DNA from: DASYPQ01 sp041488095
Lineage (GTDB): Bacteria; Planctomycetota; UBA1135; GCA-002686595
Direction of reading: 5' to 3'
Assembly (NCBI GenBank): GCA_041488095.1
Contig: JBGPOP010000001.1
Coordinates: 62,001-126,000, forward strand
Length of the DNA: 64,000 bases
Below, piece after piece: positions 8,781 to 17,396 of this stretch. The notes under the pieces were generated by a model. That model made no database searches and was not told where the DNA came from. It saw nothing but the letters and a program-made list of their open reading frames with translations. Made by a program: the position numbers and the translations under genes. Every line of letters begins with the position of its first letter. Within the stretch, counting starts at the first letter, position 1.

Positions 8781-9502
8781 AGGACCTGACCGGTGACGTG
8801 CGCGGCCTCCTCCGAGAGGAGGAACAGCACGGCCGCGGCCACGTCCGCGGGGCGCCCCAGACGTCCGGTGGCGGTCTCGGCGAGCGCCTTGGCGCGGACC
8901 TCCGCAGAGAGGCCGGCGGTCATCGGGGTCTCGACCATCCCCGGAGCGACCGCATTGACCGTGATCCCGCTCGGACCCAGCTCGCGCGCGGCGGTGCGGG
9001 TGAGCCCGATCAGGCCCGCCTTCGAAGCCGAGTAGTTGGCCTGGCCGAAGCGTCCGCGCAGGCCGTTGATCGAGGCGATCTGGACGATTCTCCCGCGCTT
9101 CCTCGCGCGCATCCGCGGCGCGACCGCGCGCAGCACGTGGAACGCACCGGTCAGGTTGACGTCGATCACCTCGCGCCAGTCCTCATCGCTCGTCTTCCAC
9201 AGCACGCGGTCGCGGGTGCGGCCGGCGTTGTTGACCAGCAGGTCGATCCTGCCCTCGGCCTGGAAGACCGACACGACCAGGTCCTCGACGGCCTGCGAGT
9301 CCCGCACGTCGACCTGGTGGAACACGGGCGGGACCGGGCTCTCCGGAACACCCGGCGCCCCGGGCCCGGGCGGACGGAGGTCGAAACCGTGGACGCGCGC
9401 GCCCGCGAGAGCCAGCTCGCGAGCGATCTCGAGGCCGATCCCCGACGCCGCCCCGGTCACGATCGCCACCTCGCCGGAGAAGCTCGCCTTCACGTGACCC
9501 AT
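8687..9502 (-). CDS. SDR-family 3-hydroxyacyl/3-oxoacyl dehydrogenase
   Basis: A 271-residue short-chain dehydrogenase with the nucleotide motif TGAASGIG, the NNAG motif and a catalytic Ser-Tyr-Lys (YSASK). It is FabG/PhaB-like and would oxidise or reduce a hydroxyacyl-CoA using NAD(P)H. In this operon it may oxidise a 3-hydroxy-C7-dicarboxyl-CoA formed after ring opening (inference). Family members usually stop soon after the VDGG motif; here about 28 arginine/serine-rich residues follow that overlap the tryptophanase start by 94 bases. That tail may reflect an ancestral frameshift. Starts three bases after bcrD. Confidence 0.85.
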   Translation of the reverse strand: MGHVKASFSGEVAIVTGAASGIGLEIARELALAGARVHGFDLRPPGPGAPGVPESPVPPVFHQVDVRDSQAVEDLVVSVFQAEGRIDLLVNNAGRTRDRVLWKTSDEDWREVIDVNLTGAFHVLRAVAPRMRARKRGRIVQIASINGLRGRFGQANYSASKAGLIGLTRTAARELGPSGITVNAVAPGMVETPMTAGLSAEVRAKALAETATGRLGRPADVAAAVLFLLSEEAAHVTGQVLCVDGGQTALARRRSSRSSSPSGSSPWSRSA

Positions 9503-9505
9503 GCC

Positions 9506-10333
9506 TCAGGACCCCGCCAGCGCCGCGAGCTTCCGCCGGCGAAACGCGCCCCAGATCGCCGCGCCGATCGCGCCGGCATGCACCGAGTCGGGGTGCGCGC
9601 GCAGGTCGACGTCCATCCCCTGCTCGCCGGCGAGCTCGACCATCGCCGCGAGCAGGCCTCCGTCGTGGGCGAGCCCGCCGGTCACCACGACGACGCCCTC
9701 GGCCTTGGCGGCCTTGACCAGCTTGAGCAGCCGCCCGGCCATCGAGAGGTGGATGCCCTTCAGGATGTTCGCGGTCGAGATCCCGCGGCTGACCATGTTG
9801 ATCACGTCGGTCTCGGCCAGGACTGCGCAGATGCTCGAGACGGGTTCGGGACGGTCGGCGCGCTGGGAGAGCGCTCCCACCTCCTCGAGCGCGACGCCCA
9901 GGTAGCGGCTGATGTTCTCGAGGAACTGGCCGGAGCCCGAGGCGCACTGGCTGGTCATCCGGTAGTCCTGGACCTTGCCCCTCTCGTCCATGCGGATCAC
10001 GCGGCCGTGCAGGGCGCCGACGTCGAGCGCCGCGCGCGCATCGGGGACAAGGTAGAGCCCGCCGCGGGCGTGCGTGGTCATCGAGTAGAAGTGCCCGGTC
10101 CGGGACTCGATGCTCTCGCCCTCGCCGGTCGTCGCGACGTAGTCGACCTCGCCGCGCGGGACCCCGGCGTCCTCGAGGGCGAGCGCGAGCGCGCTCTCGA
10201 CGACCTCGCGGAACTCGCGGCCGCGGATCCTCACGCGCGAGCGCCCGAGGATCCTGGGGGCCCCGGACTCCTCGCGCAGCACGACCGCCTTGACGGCGCT
10301 CGAGCCGACGTCGATCCCGATCGTCGCGCTCAC
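9506..10333 (-). CDS. bcrD: Benzoyl-CoA reductase ATPase subunit D
   Basis: A 275-residue BcrAD/BadFG/HgdC-family ATPase beginning IGIDVGSSAVKAVV (ASKHA phosphate loop). Two cysteines in TSQCASGSGQF and SSICAVLAE are the ligands that hold the [4Fe-4S] cluster between the two ATPase subunits. BcrA and BcrD together hydrolyse ATP to drive single electrons to the BcrBC active site for ring reduction. Length matches the small ATPase subunit of Thauera. GTG start, GTGA overlap with bcrA. Confidence 0.9.
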   Translation of the reverse strand: MSATIGIDVGSSAVKAVVLREESGAPRILGRSRVRIRGREFREVVESALALALEDAGVPRGEVDYVATTGEGESIESRTGHFYSMTTHARGGLYLVPDARAALDVGALHGRVIRMDERGKVQDYRMTSQCASGSGQFLENISRYLGVALEEVGALSQRADRPEPVSSICAVLAETDVINMVSRGISTANILKGIHLSMAGRLLKLVKAAKAEGVVVVTGGLAHDGGLLAAMVELAGEQGMDVDLRAHPDSVHAGAIGAAIWGAFRRRKLAALAGS

Positions 10334-11685
10334 GCGGCCTCCTCCTCGCCCGGAGCCACGCGCGGCTGCGCGAGCTCCTCCCCCCGCTCCTCGCGCAGGG
10401 CGAACAGGGCCGCCCCGAACGCTCCGGTGTAGATGGAGTCGGGCGAGATGTTGATCGTCCTCTCGCCGTAGTTCTCGGCCACGAGCTCTCTCAGGGCGCG
10501 CACCGCTGCTTCATTGCGCGCGACCCCGCCGGTGAACGTGAACTGCTCGAAGACCCCCCCGGAGCGCGCCAGCAGCGACATCGCGCGCAGGATGATCGCC
10601 CGGTGCAGGCCGGCCAGGATGTCCTCGCGCTTCTGGCCCATCGTGAGCCGGTCGCGCAGCTCGGCGCCGGCGAACACCGTGCAGGTCGAGTTGATCCGCA
10701 CCGGATGCTTGCCCTGCATCGCCATCGGACCGAGCTCGTGCAGGCCCAGGTTCATCTCGTCGGCGATGTAGCCCAGGTATCGCCCGCAGCCCGCCGCGCA
10801 GCGGTCGTTCATCTGGAAGCTCTTGACGAGCCCGCGCTCGTCGACCTGGATCGCCTTGGTGTCCTGCCCGCCGATGTCGAGCACGGTGCGCGTCCCGGGG
10901 AAGACCGCGTGCGCGCCCAGTCCGTGGCACAGGATCTCCGAGCGGATCTGCTCCTTGGGGAAGGGCAAGCGCGCGCGGCCGTAGCCCGTCCCGACCGTGC
11001 GCACCTCGACCAAAGAGATCCCCGCCGCGCGCTGCGCGGTCCAGGCGATCTCGTCGCGCCAGCGCTCGCTCATCGTGCACCCGTCCAGCGCGGTCTCGAC
11101 CGCCTTGCCCAGGAGGTCCTGGAGATCGCCTTCGGGCGGCCGGTTCTCGACCGGGATGATCGACTTGTCGTAGAGCCCGATCAGGAGATCGGGCCTCACC
11201 CCCCGGCGCTTGCCGTGGGCTTCGGCGAGCGCCGTGAAACGCGAGCCCGCCAGGTCCCGGAAGAAGTCCGAGCGCGCCGGCGCCCCGGACGCGAACAGCC
11301 CGGCGGCCTCCTCGCGCAGATCCTCGAACATGCCCGCCAGGCACGCGAGGACGGACGGCGCGACGGCACCCAGCGACTCCGCATGGACGCGGCAGGTCTC
11401 CTCCAGCTCGTCGAGCAGCCGCTGGTGCTGCTCGAGGCGGAAGGCGCGGCGAACGGCGTCGAGGAACCAAGCCGCGTGGCTGTCGAGATCGGGGGACTCC
11501 CGCAGCGCGTTCTGGAACAGGTGGAAGCGGGTGTCGACGAGCGCCTCGCTCCGCGCGACCGCGCAGGCGACGTCGTAGTTCGAGCGGCTGTTCGTGATGC
11601 CGCGGCCGAGCACCGCCCCGTCCTCGCCGAGGACCACCGTCTTCGTCGTGGTCGAGCCCAGGTCGATGCCGACGAAGCACTTCAC
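10330..11685 (-). CDS. bcrA: Benzoyl-CoA reductase ATPase subunit A
   Basis: A 451-residue larger ATPase subunit of class I (ATP-dependent) benzoyl-CoA reductase. The phosphate loop is GIDLGSTTTKTVV near the N-terminus. Cluster cysteines occur in NDRCAAGCGRYLG and NSTCTVFAGAE, and the adenosine motif is FTGGVARN. An inserted helical region (about residues 40-190) separates it from the shorter BcrD type. GTG start within a GTGA overlap with bcrB. Order C-B-A-D is the same as in Thauera aromatica. Confidence 0.92.
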   Translation of the reverse strand: MKCFVGIDLGSTTTKTVVLGEDGAVLGRGITNSRSNYDVACAVARSEALVDTRFHLFQNALRESPDLDSHAAWFLDAVRRAFRLEQHQRLLDELEETCRVHAESLGAVAPSVLACLAGMFEDLREEAAGLFASGAPARSDFFRDLAGSRFTALAEAHGKRRGVRPDLLIGLYDKSIIPVENRPPEGDLQDLLGKAVETALDGCTMSERWRDEIAWTAQRAAGISLVEVRTVGTGYGRARLPFPKEQIRSEILCHGLGAHAVFPGTRTVLDIGGQDTKAIQVDERGLVKSFQMNDRCAAGCGRYLGYIADEMNLGLHELGPMAMQGKHPVRINSTCTVFAGAELRDRLTMGQKREDILAGLHRAIILRAMSLLARSGGVFEQFTFTGGVARNEAAVRALRELVAENYGERTINISPDSIYTGAFGAALFALREERGEELAQPRVAPGEEEAA

Positions 11686-12974
11686 GGTGCCGCCCCGGCC
11701 GCCCGCGCGAGCGGTCGCCCCTGCGCGAGCATCTGGAAGTAGGACTCGAGCCGCGTCCTGACGTTGGAGGGCGCGAAGTAGCGCGGGTCGACGAGGTCCG
11801 TCTCGATGAACGCGCCCGAGCGCCCGGTGCGTCGCTCGATCTCGCGCTGCATGACGAGCTGGCCGGCCGAGAAGGAATTGCAGCTCTTGATCGAGTTGAT
11901 CAGGAATCCGTCGGCGGAGTACTCCTCGACGTGGCGCGCGATCATGTCGACGCGCGTCGGCAGGTCGAGGTTCGTGTAGCAGCCGAGGCAGTAGTCCGCG
12001 AGCGACTCGAGCGGCCGCGCCGGGTCGTGGCGGAACCCGCCCTCGTACACGCCGCCGACCTTCGTGTAGGTGCTGGCGACGACGACCGCGCCTTCGTCGT
12101 AGAACATCTTCCAGAACTCGCGGAAGTGGGTCCAGTTGGGCGGGCCCTCGACGACCAGGCGGAAGCGCTCCGCGTCGATCGAGCCCTCGGGCGTGATCGG
12201 ACCCTCGCCGCGCGCGAGCCGCCCCTCGACCTCGCCGCGCAGCAGGCGGTAGTAGTCGATCGCCGCCTCGGTCCCGCGGAAGGCGGTGAACAGCGGGCCG
12301 ATGTAGTAGACGCCGCCGAAGTACGCGTCGATCGGCGAGGGCCGGTTCTTGCCCGACTCGAGCACCCACACCAGGTCGTCCTCGGCGCGCGACGAGCGCG
12401 CGAGCAGCTCGCGCAGCCGGTCGAGGTCGAAGCTCTTCCCCGTCGCGCGCTCGAGCTTCGGGATCACCTCGGTCTCGAGCTGCTTCACGACATAGGCGCG
12501 CATCTCCGGAGTGATCCTCCCGCCCTCCTGGTAGGGCACATGGAGCATCGCGACGGGGCAGCGGTAGCGCTCGCGCAGGAGCTCGAACCACTTCATGAAG
12601 GTGAAGCAGCCGGTGTACGAGAGCAGGAGCAAGTCGGGCTCGGGCAGCTTCTCGCCGGTCGGGCCGACGTTGCCCTTGAGGAGCATGCCGATGTCGCACT
12701 TGACGTAGGCGCACACGTCCTCGGAGTGCCCGGCGCGCTCGGCTTCGGCGATGTACTCGCCCGAGAGCTTGCGCATGCCCGACTGCAGCGCGTTGATCTC
12801 GGGGTGCACCGGGAGGGCGTCGAAGGAGAGCATCAGCTCGGTCAGGTTGCCCGGGACGAACGTGTAGACCACCTTGTCGCCGCGCGCCTTCGCGGTCGCG
12901 AGCTTCTTGAAGTGGTCGGCCAGCATCTCCTTCTGGCGGACCATCGAGGGCTCCTTGACGGCGGCCGGCTTCAT
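11682..12974 (-). CDS. bcrB: Benzoyl-CoA reductase subunit B
   Basis: A 430-residue member of the 2-hydroxyglutaryl-CoA dehydratase D-component family. With BcrC it forms the catalytic half of benzoyl-CoA reductase and carries iron-sulfur clusters for the two-electron ring reduction to cyclohexa-1,5-diene-1-carboxyl-CoA. Cysteines that may be ligands include those in SYTGCFTF, YCLGCYTN and IKSCNSF. ATG 12974 overlaps the bcrC stop as ATGA. Length and operon position fit BcrB rather than a hydroxyacyl-CoA dehydratase. Confidence 0.9.
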   Translation of the reverse strand: MKPAAVKEPSMVRQKEMLADHFKKLATAKARGDKVVYTFVPGNLTELMLSFDALPVHPEINALQSGMRKLSGEYIAEAERAGHSEDVCAYVKCDIGMLLKGNVGPTGEKLPEPDLLLLSYTGCFTFMKWFELLRERYRCPVAMLHVPYQEGGRITPEMRAYVVKQLETEVIPKLERATGKSFDLDRLRELLARSSRAEDDLVWVLESGKNRPSPIDAYFGGVYYIGPLFTAFRGTEAAIDYYRLLRGEVEGRLARGEGPITPEGSIDAERFRLVVEGPPNWTHFREFWKMFYDEGAVVVASTYTKVGGVYEGGFRHDPARPLESLADYCLGCYTNLDLPTRVDMIARHVEEYSADGFLINSIKSCNSFSAGQLVMQREIERRTGRSGAFIETDLVDPRYFAPSNVRTRLESYFQMLAQGRPLARAAGAAP

Positions 12975-14137
12975 CCTTCCCCCCACAGCTTGATCGTGTC
13001 GGCGAAGGTCCCGGCCTGCTCGCGGATCGGCTGCATCTGGCCCGTGTTCTCGGAGTACTTGAACGAGGTGAACGAGATCTTCTCCCTGGCCAGCGCCGCC
13101 TGCTGCATCGGACGGTCGAGAAGCGCCGGGTCGCAGAAGCTCGGGCAGGCGAAGATCACACCCTCGGCGCCCGTGCGCCGCACGGCCTCGACGAGCTGCT
13201 GGCCCTTGGACGCGCCATCGGGGACGTAGCGCGACGCCGACTCGCCCTCGTAGTCGAGGTACGCGCGTGCCAGCCCCGCGATCGGATCCCCGTCCGGCTC
13301 CACGTCGGGACCCAGCCAGCGCGAGACCGTGAGGAGGTCGTCGTCGACCACGTAGCACCCGGCCTTCTCGAGCGTGCGGATCAGGCCCAGGGGGGGCTGC
13401 TCGCAGAACACGCCGCGCAGGACGATGCGCGCGTCGTCGCGCTCCCGCCGCGGCGCTTCGAGCACCGCCTCGAGGTATTCGGCGAGGAGGGTCGTGTGCT
13501 CTTCGACCGGCAGCACCATCCCGGCGCGCAGGACCAGGTAGGCCTCGCTCGCCGGCACGCGCCAGGGCTGGCTCGCGCGCAGGTCGTACAGGTCGCGCAC
13601 GAGACCGCGGTTCAGGTTGTACCCGCGGATCGATCGGACCAGGTCCTCGTCGCTCGCGCGGTGTCCGGAGAGCCGCGCCATGTCGTCCTGGAGCTCGCGC
13701 AGGAGCCCCTCGTAGAAGCGCCCTCCGACCTCCGGGTCGAAGCTCTGCGGCACGTCGAGGTAGCGCACGTACTTCAAGGGGAAGAGCAGCTTCCAGATCC
13801 CGGACAGGTTGCGGATCACGTCGCAGGTCGAAGGGAAGATCATCCCGTCGAGGACATCCAGCCGGCCGGCGAGCCCGAGCTCGACGACCGAGCGCGGCAG
13901 GTGGCAGATGTAGGACTGGAAGCACGCGTCCCCGCGCACGATCTCGAGCTGTTCGCCCGCTCCGAGAACACCGACCGGCAGGACGCCCGAGGCGTGGAGG
14001 ATCTCGCGCGGGACGTACGTCGGCAGGAACCCGACCGCCCTGGCGCCCGGATGGCGCGCCTTCCACGCGTGCGCGCACGCGAGGTCGAGGTCCTCGTGGA
14101 GCTCCTCGCAGCGCGCGACGATCTCCTCGAGGACCAT
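12971..14137 (-). CDS. bcrC: Benzoyl-CoA reductase subunit C
   Basis: A 388-residue second catalytic subunit of the reductase, of the HgdB/BcrC family. Cysteines in FPSTCDVIRN, GVFCEQPP and CPSFCDPALLD are the likely cluster ligands. The C-terminal segment KISFTSFKYSENTGQ is characteristic of the family. The ATG shares one base with the dch stop (TGATG), so the subunits are translationally coupled. Confidence 0.9.
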   Translation of the reverse strand: MVLEEIVARCEELHEDLDLACAHAWKARHPGARAVGFLPTYVPREILHASGVLPVGVLGAGEQLEIVRGDACFQSYICHLPRSVVELGLAGRLDVLDGMIFPSTCDVIRNLSGIWKLLFPLKYVRYLDVPQSFDPEVGGRFYEGLLRELQDDMARLSGHRASDEDLVRSIRGYNLNRGLVRDLYDLRASQPWRVPASEAYLVLRAGMVLPVEEHTTLLAEYLEAVLEAPRRERDDARIVLRGVFCEQPPLGLIRTLEKAGCYVVDDDLLTVSRWLGPDVEPDGDPIAGLARAYLDYEGESASRYVPDGASKGQQLVEAVRRTGAEGVIFACPSFCDPALLDRPMQQAALAREKISFTSFKYSENTGQMQPIREQAGTFADTIKLWGEG

Positions 14138-14916
14138 CAGCGGTCCTCCCAGGCTGGATCGCGCTTCTCCAGGAACGCGGCGATGCCTTCGCGCGCGTCG
14201 CGGGTCGTCATGAGCGGACCGAGGTAGGCGTGCTCCGCCTCCTCGAGCGCGGGCAACACGCGCTGGCGCAGGTCGCGGCGGATCAGTCTCATCGCGTGCC
14301 GCAGCGAGACGGCGCTCTTCGAGAGGAGGTGCTCGCGCGCCCAGGCGAGCGCGGCCGCACCGGGATCGTCGGCTACCTCCGAGACGAGGCCGAACGCGAG
14401 CGCCTCCTCGACCGCGATCGTCCGTCCGCTGAGGAGGAGGTCCGCCGCGCGCCGGGGGCCGACGAGCCGCGGCAGGAGCAGGGAGCCCAGCGGTGCGAAC
14501 ACGCCGAGCTTCAGCTCGGGCTGACCGAACCGGGCCGTCGGGGAGGCGAAGACGCGCTCCGCCGGGAGGACGATCTCGAGGCCGCCGCCCAGGCACATCC
14601 CCTTCACGCAGGCGAGGAAGGGCAGATCGAGGTGGACGATGTCGCGGATCAGGGCGTGGAACCGCGGCAGCATCCCCTCGACCTTGCCCGGGGCGTGCTC
14701 CTCGACGCTCGCGCCGAAGGAGAAGTGCGGCCCCTCGTGGTCCAGGATCCAGGCGCACAGGCGCTTCTCGCGCACGTGGCGGGCGAGCGCCGCGCGCAGT
14801 CCTTCGATGGCCACGCTTCCGATCACGTTTCCCCGGCCCGAGTCGAGCACGACGCGCAGGAGCCGGCCGCCCTCGGAGAGCTCGCTGTGAACCGCGGAAT
14901 CCTGTTCCCGGATCAT
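14137..14916 (-). CDS. dch: Cyclohexa-1,5-dienecarbonyl-CoA hydratase
   Basis: A 259-residue crotonase-fold enzyme. The oxyanion-hole motifs FSFGASVEEH and CVKGMCLGGGLEIVL are present. In the benzoyl-CoA pathway the dienoyl-CoA made by BcrABCD is hydrated by Dch to 6-hydroxycyclohex-1-ene-1-carboxyl-CoA. The assignment as dch rather than a generic enoyl-CoA hydratase rests on length and on its position between oah and bcrC, the same order as in Thauera. Spacing to oah is three bases. Confidence 0.87.
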   Translation of the reverse strand: MIREQDSAVHSELSEGGRLLRVVLDSGRGNVIGSVAIEGLRAALARHVREKRLCAWILDHEGPHFSFGASVEEHAPGKVEGMLPRFHALIRDIVHLDLPFLACVKGMCLGGGLEIVLPAERVFASPTARFGQPELKLGVFAPLGSLLLPRLVGPRRAADLLLSGRTIAVEEALAFGLVSEVADDPGAAALAWAREHLLSKSAVSLRHAMRLIRRDLRQRVLPALEEAEHAYLGPLMTTRDAREGIAAFLEKRDPAWEDR

Positions 14917-14919
14917 GGC

Positions 14920-16080
14920 TCAGGGAACTCGTGCGCCCTGCCGGGAGGCGCAGGCGGCAGCTTCTTCCCGTGTGCACTCGGGCTCGGGGAGCAACGATTC
15001 GACGAACTCGGGCGACCAGCGCTCACCGGACGAGAGGCGCCTGCGCAGGTCGTGGAAGTCGACCTCGCGATGTCCCTTCGCACCCTGATGGAACGCACGG
15101 AAGCCGGCCGCGGCCTCGGTCATCATGTTCAGCGCGAGCCAGCTCCGGTTGCTCTCCTTGTTCCGGTCCCAGTGCTCGAGCTTGTGCTTGCGCACCGACT
15201 CGATCGTCTTGCGCAGGCAGCCGGGCATCGTGCGCGAGAGCTTCCAGACGATCCCGTCGACCTTGCGGTCGAGGGGGGCGAGGTCGATCCGGCCGGACTT
15301 CAGGAGTTCCTTGCCCCGGGCAAGCTGCTCGCCCGTCCTGGGTGCCCCGTAGACGATGGCCCCGGACTCGTCGATCCAACGGTCCGTGATCACGAGCGGA
15401 TTGGGCACGAAACGCTCGCCGACCTTCAGCACCGGCACGACCTCGCTCACGAGCCCGTGGCGCAGCGCCTCATAGGCGGTCCACAGGCCACACAGGGTGC
15501 AGCTCTCCATCGCGCGCTCGATCCCAACGAACAGGGGCAGGAAGTCGGTCGATCCCCCGTCCGGGGCCGAGCCATGGCGCGGGCCCGCCTGGCCGAACAC
15601 CGCCAGGTCGCTCGCGACGCTGAAGTCGCAAGCCATCCCGATCTCCTGCCCGCCCGCGATCCGCATGCCGTTCACGCGGCACACGACCGGCTTGTCGCAG
15701 GCCAGGATCGAGCTGACCATGTCGTTGAACAGCCGCATGTACTGGAGGTATTCCTCGGGCGCACCGGCGTAATGCTCGGCGTACTCGGCCGTGTTCCCGC
15801 CCGTGCAGAAGGCGCGGTCCCCGCTTCCCGTGAACACGACCGCCGCGACCTCGCGCTCGTTCGAGGCACGGCGGAAGGCGAGGATCACGCCCTTGACCAT
15901 CTCGGTCGTGTAGGAGTTCAACTCCTCGGGGTTGTCGAGGGTGATCCAGGCGGCGGAGAGGCCGGGAGCCTCGCTGCCCTCCCCGTCCCGGACCGGCCGG
16001 TGTTCGTAGCGCACGCCGTCGAAGGCGAGGTCGGCGGGCATGAGGTCGTGGTTCTTGAATGCGCTCGGGTGGACGGTCAT
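14920..16080 (-). CDS. oah: 6-oxocyclohex-1-ene-1-carbonyl-CoA hydrolase
   Basis: A 386-residue ring-opening hydrolase of the crotonase superfamily, clearly longer than ordinary hydratases. It adds two waters to 6-oxocyclohexene-carbonyl-CoA to give 3-hydroxypimelyl-CoA. Family-typical stretches are FCTGGNTAEYAEHYAG, RIAGGQEIGMACDF and HGSAPDGGSTDFLP. The Oah/BamA family is used as a diagnostic marker of anaerobic aromatic degradation. Starts in ATGA overlap with the had stop. Confidence 0.93.
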   Translation of the reverse strand: MTVHPSAFKNHDLMPADLAFDGVRYEHRPVRDGEGSEAPGLSAAWITLDNPEELNSYTTEMVKGVILAFRRASNEREVAAVVFTGSGDRAFCTGGNTAEYAEHYAGAPEEYLQYMRLFNDMVSSILACDKPVVCRVNGMRIAGGQEIGMACDFSVASDLAVFGQAGPRHGSAPDGGSTDFLPLFVGIERAMESCTLCGLWTAYEALRHGLVSEVVPVLKVGERFVPNPLVITDRWIDESGAIVYGAPRTGEQLARGKELLKSGRIDLAPLDRKVDGIVWKLSRTMPGCLRKTIESVRKHKLEHWDRNKESNRSWLALNMMTEAAAGFRAFHQGAKGHREVDFHDLRRRLSSGERWSPEFVESLLPEPECTREEAAACASRQGARVP

Positions 16081-17198
16081 CTCGGATCCTCCTGGGCTGT
16101 GAGCGCGAGCACCGGTCTCTTGCCGAGGCGGTGCCGGCGCGCGTCTTCGACGACGGCCTGGATCTCGTCCATGGGATGGACCTCGACGAACGGCTTCACC
16201 GCCACTCCGCCCTCGAGGACGAGGGAGAGCGCCTCCGGATACAGCTCCGGCAGGCAGCCCCAGTTCCCGCGCGCGGTCGCGTCGAGCGCCATCAGGCTCG
16301 AGAGCCGGAGCTCGGCCTTGTCGCGCGTGAAGCCGATCACCGACAGGTGCGCGTCGGGCACGAGCAGGCTCCAGGCGAGCTCCTGCCCGGCCTTCGTACC
16401 GGAGCATTCGAAGATCCTCCACGAATGGCCCGGAAGATGCTCGGCCGCTGCGAAGCGGGCGATGGCGTTGCGGACCTCGCGCGGGTCCTTTCCCGCGGGA
16501 TCGATCGAGAGGAGCACCCCGTGGTGCGAGAGGCTCTCGAGCCGCCGCGGATCGACGTCGATCCCCACCACGGTCGCTCCGCGAGATCTGGCGATCTGGG
16601 CCGCGAAGCCGCCCACGCCTCCGAGCCCGATGACGACGGCAAGGTCGCCGCGGGAGAGATTCGACCGCCGCACCGCCTGGTAGGGCGTGCTCACCGCGTC
16701 GGCCAGGACCGCGAGCTCGGCCAGCGTGACGCCCGCGCGTCCGAGCGGCCGGCCCTCGAGCGCTCCGGCTTCATGGACCGGACACAGCCCGCGCGCGGGC
16801 ACGATGACGTGGCTCGCGAAGCCGCCGTGAGCGTCGTTGCCGGGCATCACTTGCCGCGCACAGATCGTCCCGCGGCCCGAGCGGCATGCTTCGCAGTCCC
16901 CGCAAGGGGTCACCGCGGGCACGATCACCGCCCTGCCGATCCACCGATCCAGGCCCTGAGCCGCGTCCACGACCTCGCCCGAGATCTCGTGGCCGAGGGC
17001 CAGGGGCAGGTCGTGCCGCGGGCGCACGCCGTCGAACAGGAACCCGAGATCGGTGTGGCAGAGCCCGCAGCCGACCACCCGCACGACGACCTCGCCCGGT
17101 CCGGGCACGAAGCGCTCCACCTCGCACCTCACGAGCGGCTCGTTGGGTGCGCGCATCTCCCAGCGATAGCCCGAAGGAGTCGGAGCGCGTCGGATCAC
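16077..17198 (-). CDS. had: 6-hydroxycyclohex-1-ene-1-carbonyl-CoA dehydrogenase
   Basis: A 373-residue zinc alcohol dehydrogenase (MDR family). The catalytic zinc site is in GCGLCHTDLGF with GHEISGEV, and the structural zinc cysteines lie in PCGDCEACRSGRGTIC. The NAD-binding motif is GLGGVGGFAA. It oxidises the Dch product to the 6-oxo compound used by Oah. GTG 17198 is preferred over ATG 17156 because the segment before the ATG (TPSGYRWEM) resembles the start of known Had proteins. First gene of the ten-gene operon; a sigma-54-like promoter lies about 140 bases upstream. Confidence 0.9.
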   Translation of the reverse strand: MIRRAPTPSGYRWEMRAPNEPLVRCEVERFVPGPGEVVVRVVGCGLCHTDLGFLFDGVRPRHDLPLALGHEISGEVVDAAQGLDRWIGRAVIVPAVTPCGDCEACRSGRGTICARQVMPGNDAHGGFASHVIVPARGLCPVHEAGALEGRPLGRAGVTLAELAVLADAVSTPYQAVRRSNLSRGDLAVVIGLGGVGGFAAQIARSRGATVVGIDVDPRRLESLSHHGVLLSIDPAGKDPREVRNAIARFAAAEHLPGHSWRIFECSGTKAGQELAWSLLVPDAHLSVIGFTRDKAELRLSSLMALDATARGNWGCLPELYPEALSLVLEGGVAVKPFVEVHPMDEIQAVVEDARRHRLGKRPVLALTAQEDPR

Positions 17199-17335
17199 AG
17201 CGTGCAGGTCCTCACCGATACCTGTTCGGATGGAGGCTACTCAAGCCCCGCGCCCAGCAGTCCCGGCCAAGGGTCGTAGACCGGGGTGGTACTTGTGCGC
17301 AGGGATGCCGTCTGGGCGACTACGAACTCCTCGGA

Positions 17336-17351
17336 TGCAAGCCTACGGCCT
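17336..17351 (-). promoter_or_regulatory. Sigma-54-like -24/-12 element before had operon
   Basis: The minus strand reads AGGCCGTAGGCTTGCA, with GG and GC separated by ten bases and a perfect TTGCA -12 box. It lies in the 198-base gap between the kinase gene and had and points towards had. A sigma-54 activator gene lies 1.4 kb away at 18716. Chance matches to GG-N10-GC are common in GC-rich DNA, so this is tentative. Confidence 0.45.
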
Positions 17352-17396
17352 TCGACGGAAGCGGCGCGTCCGCCTCTTGCCGTACCATGGACGCGA

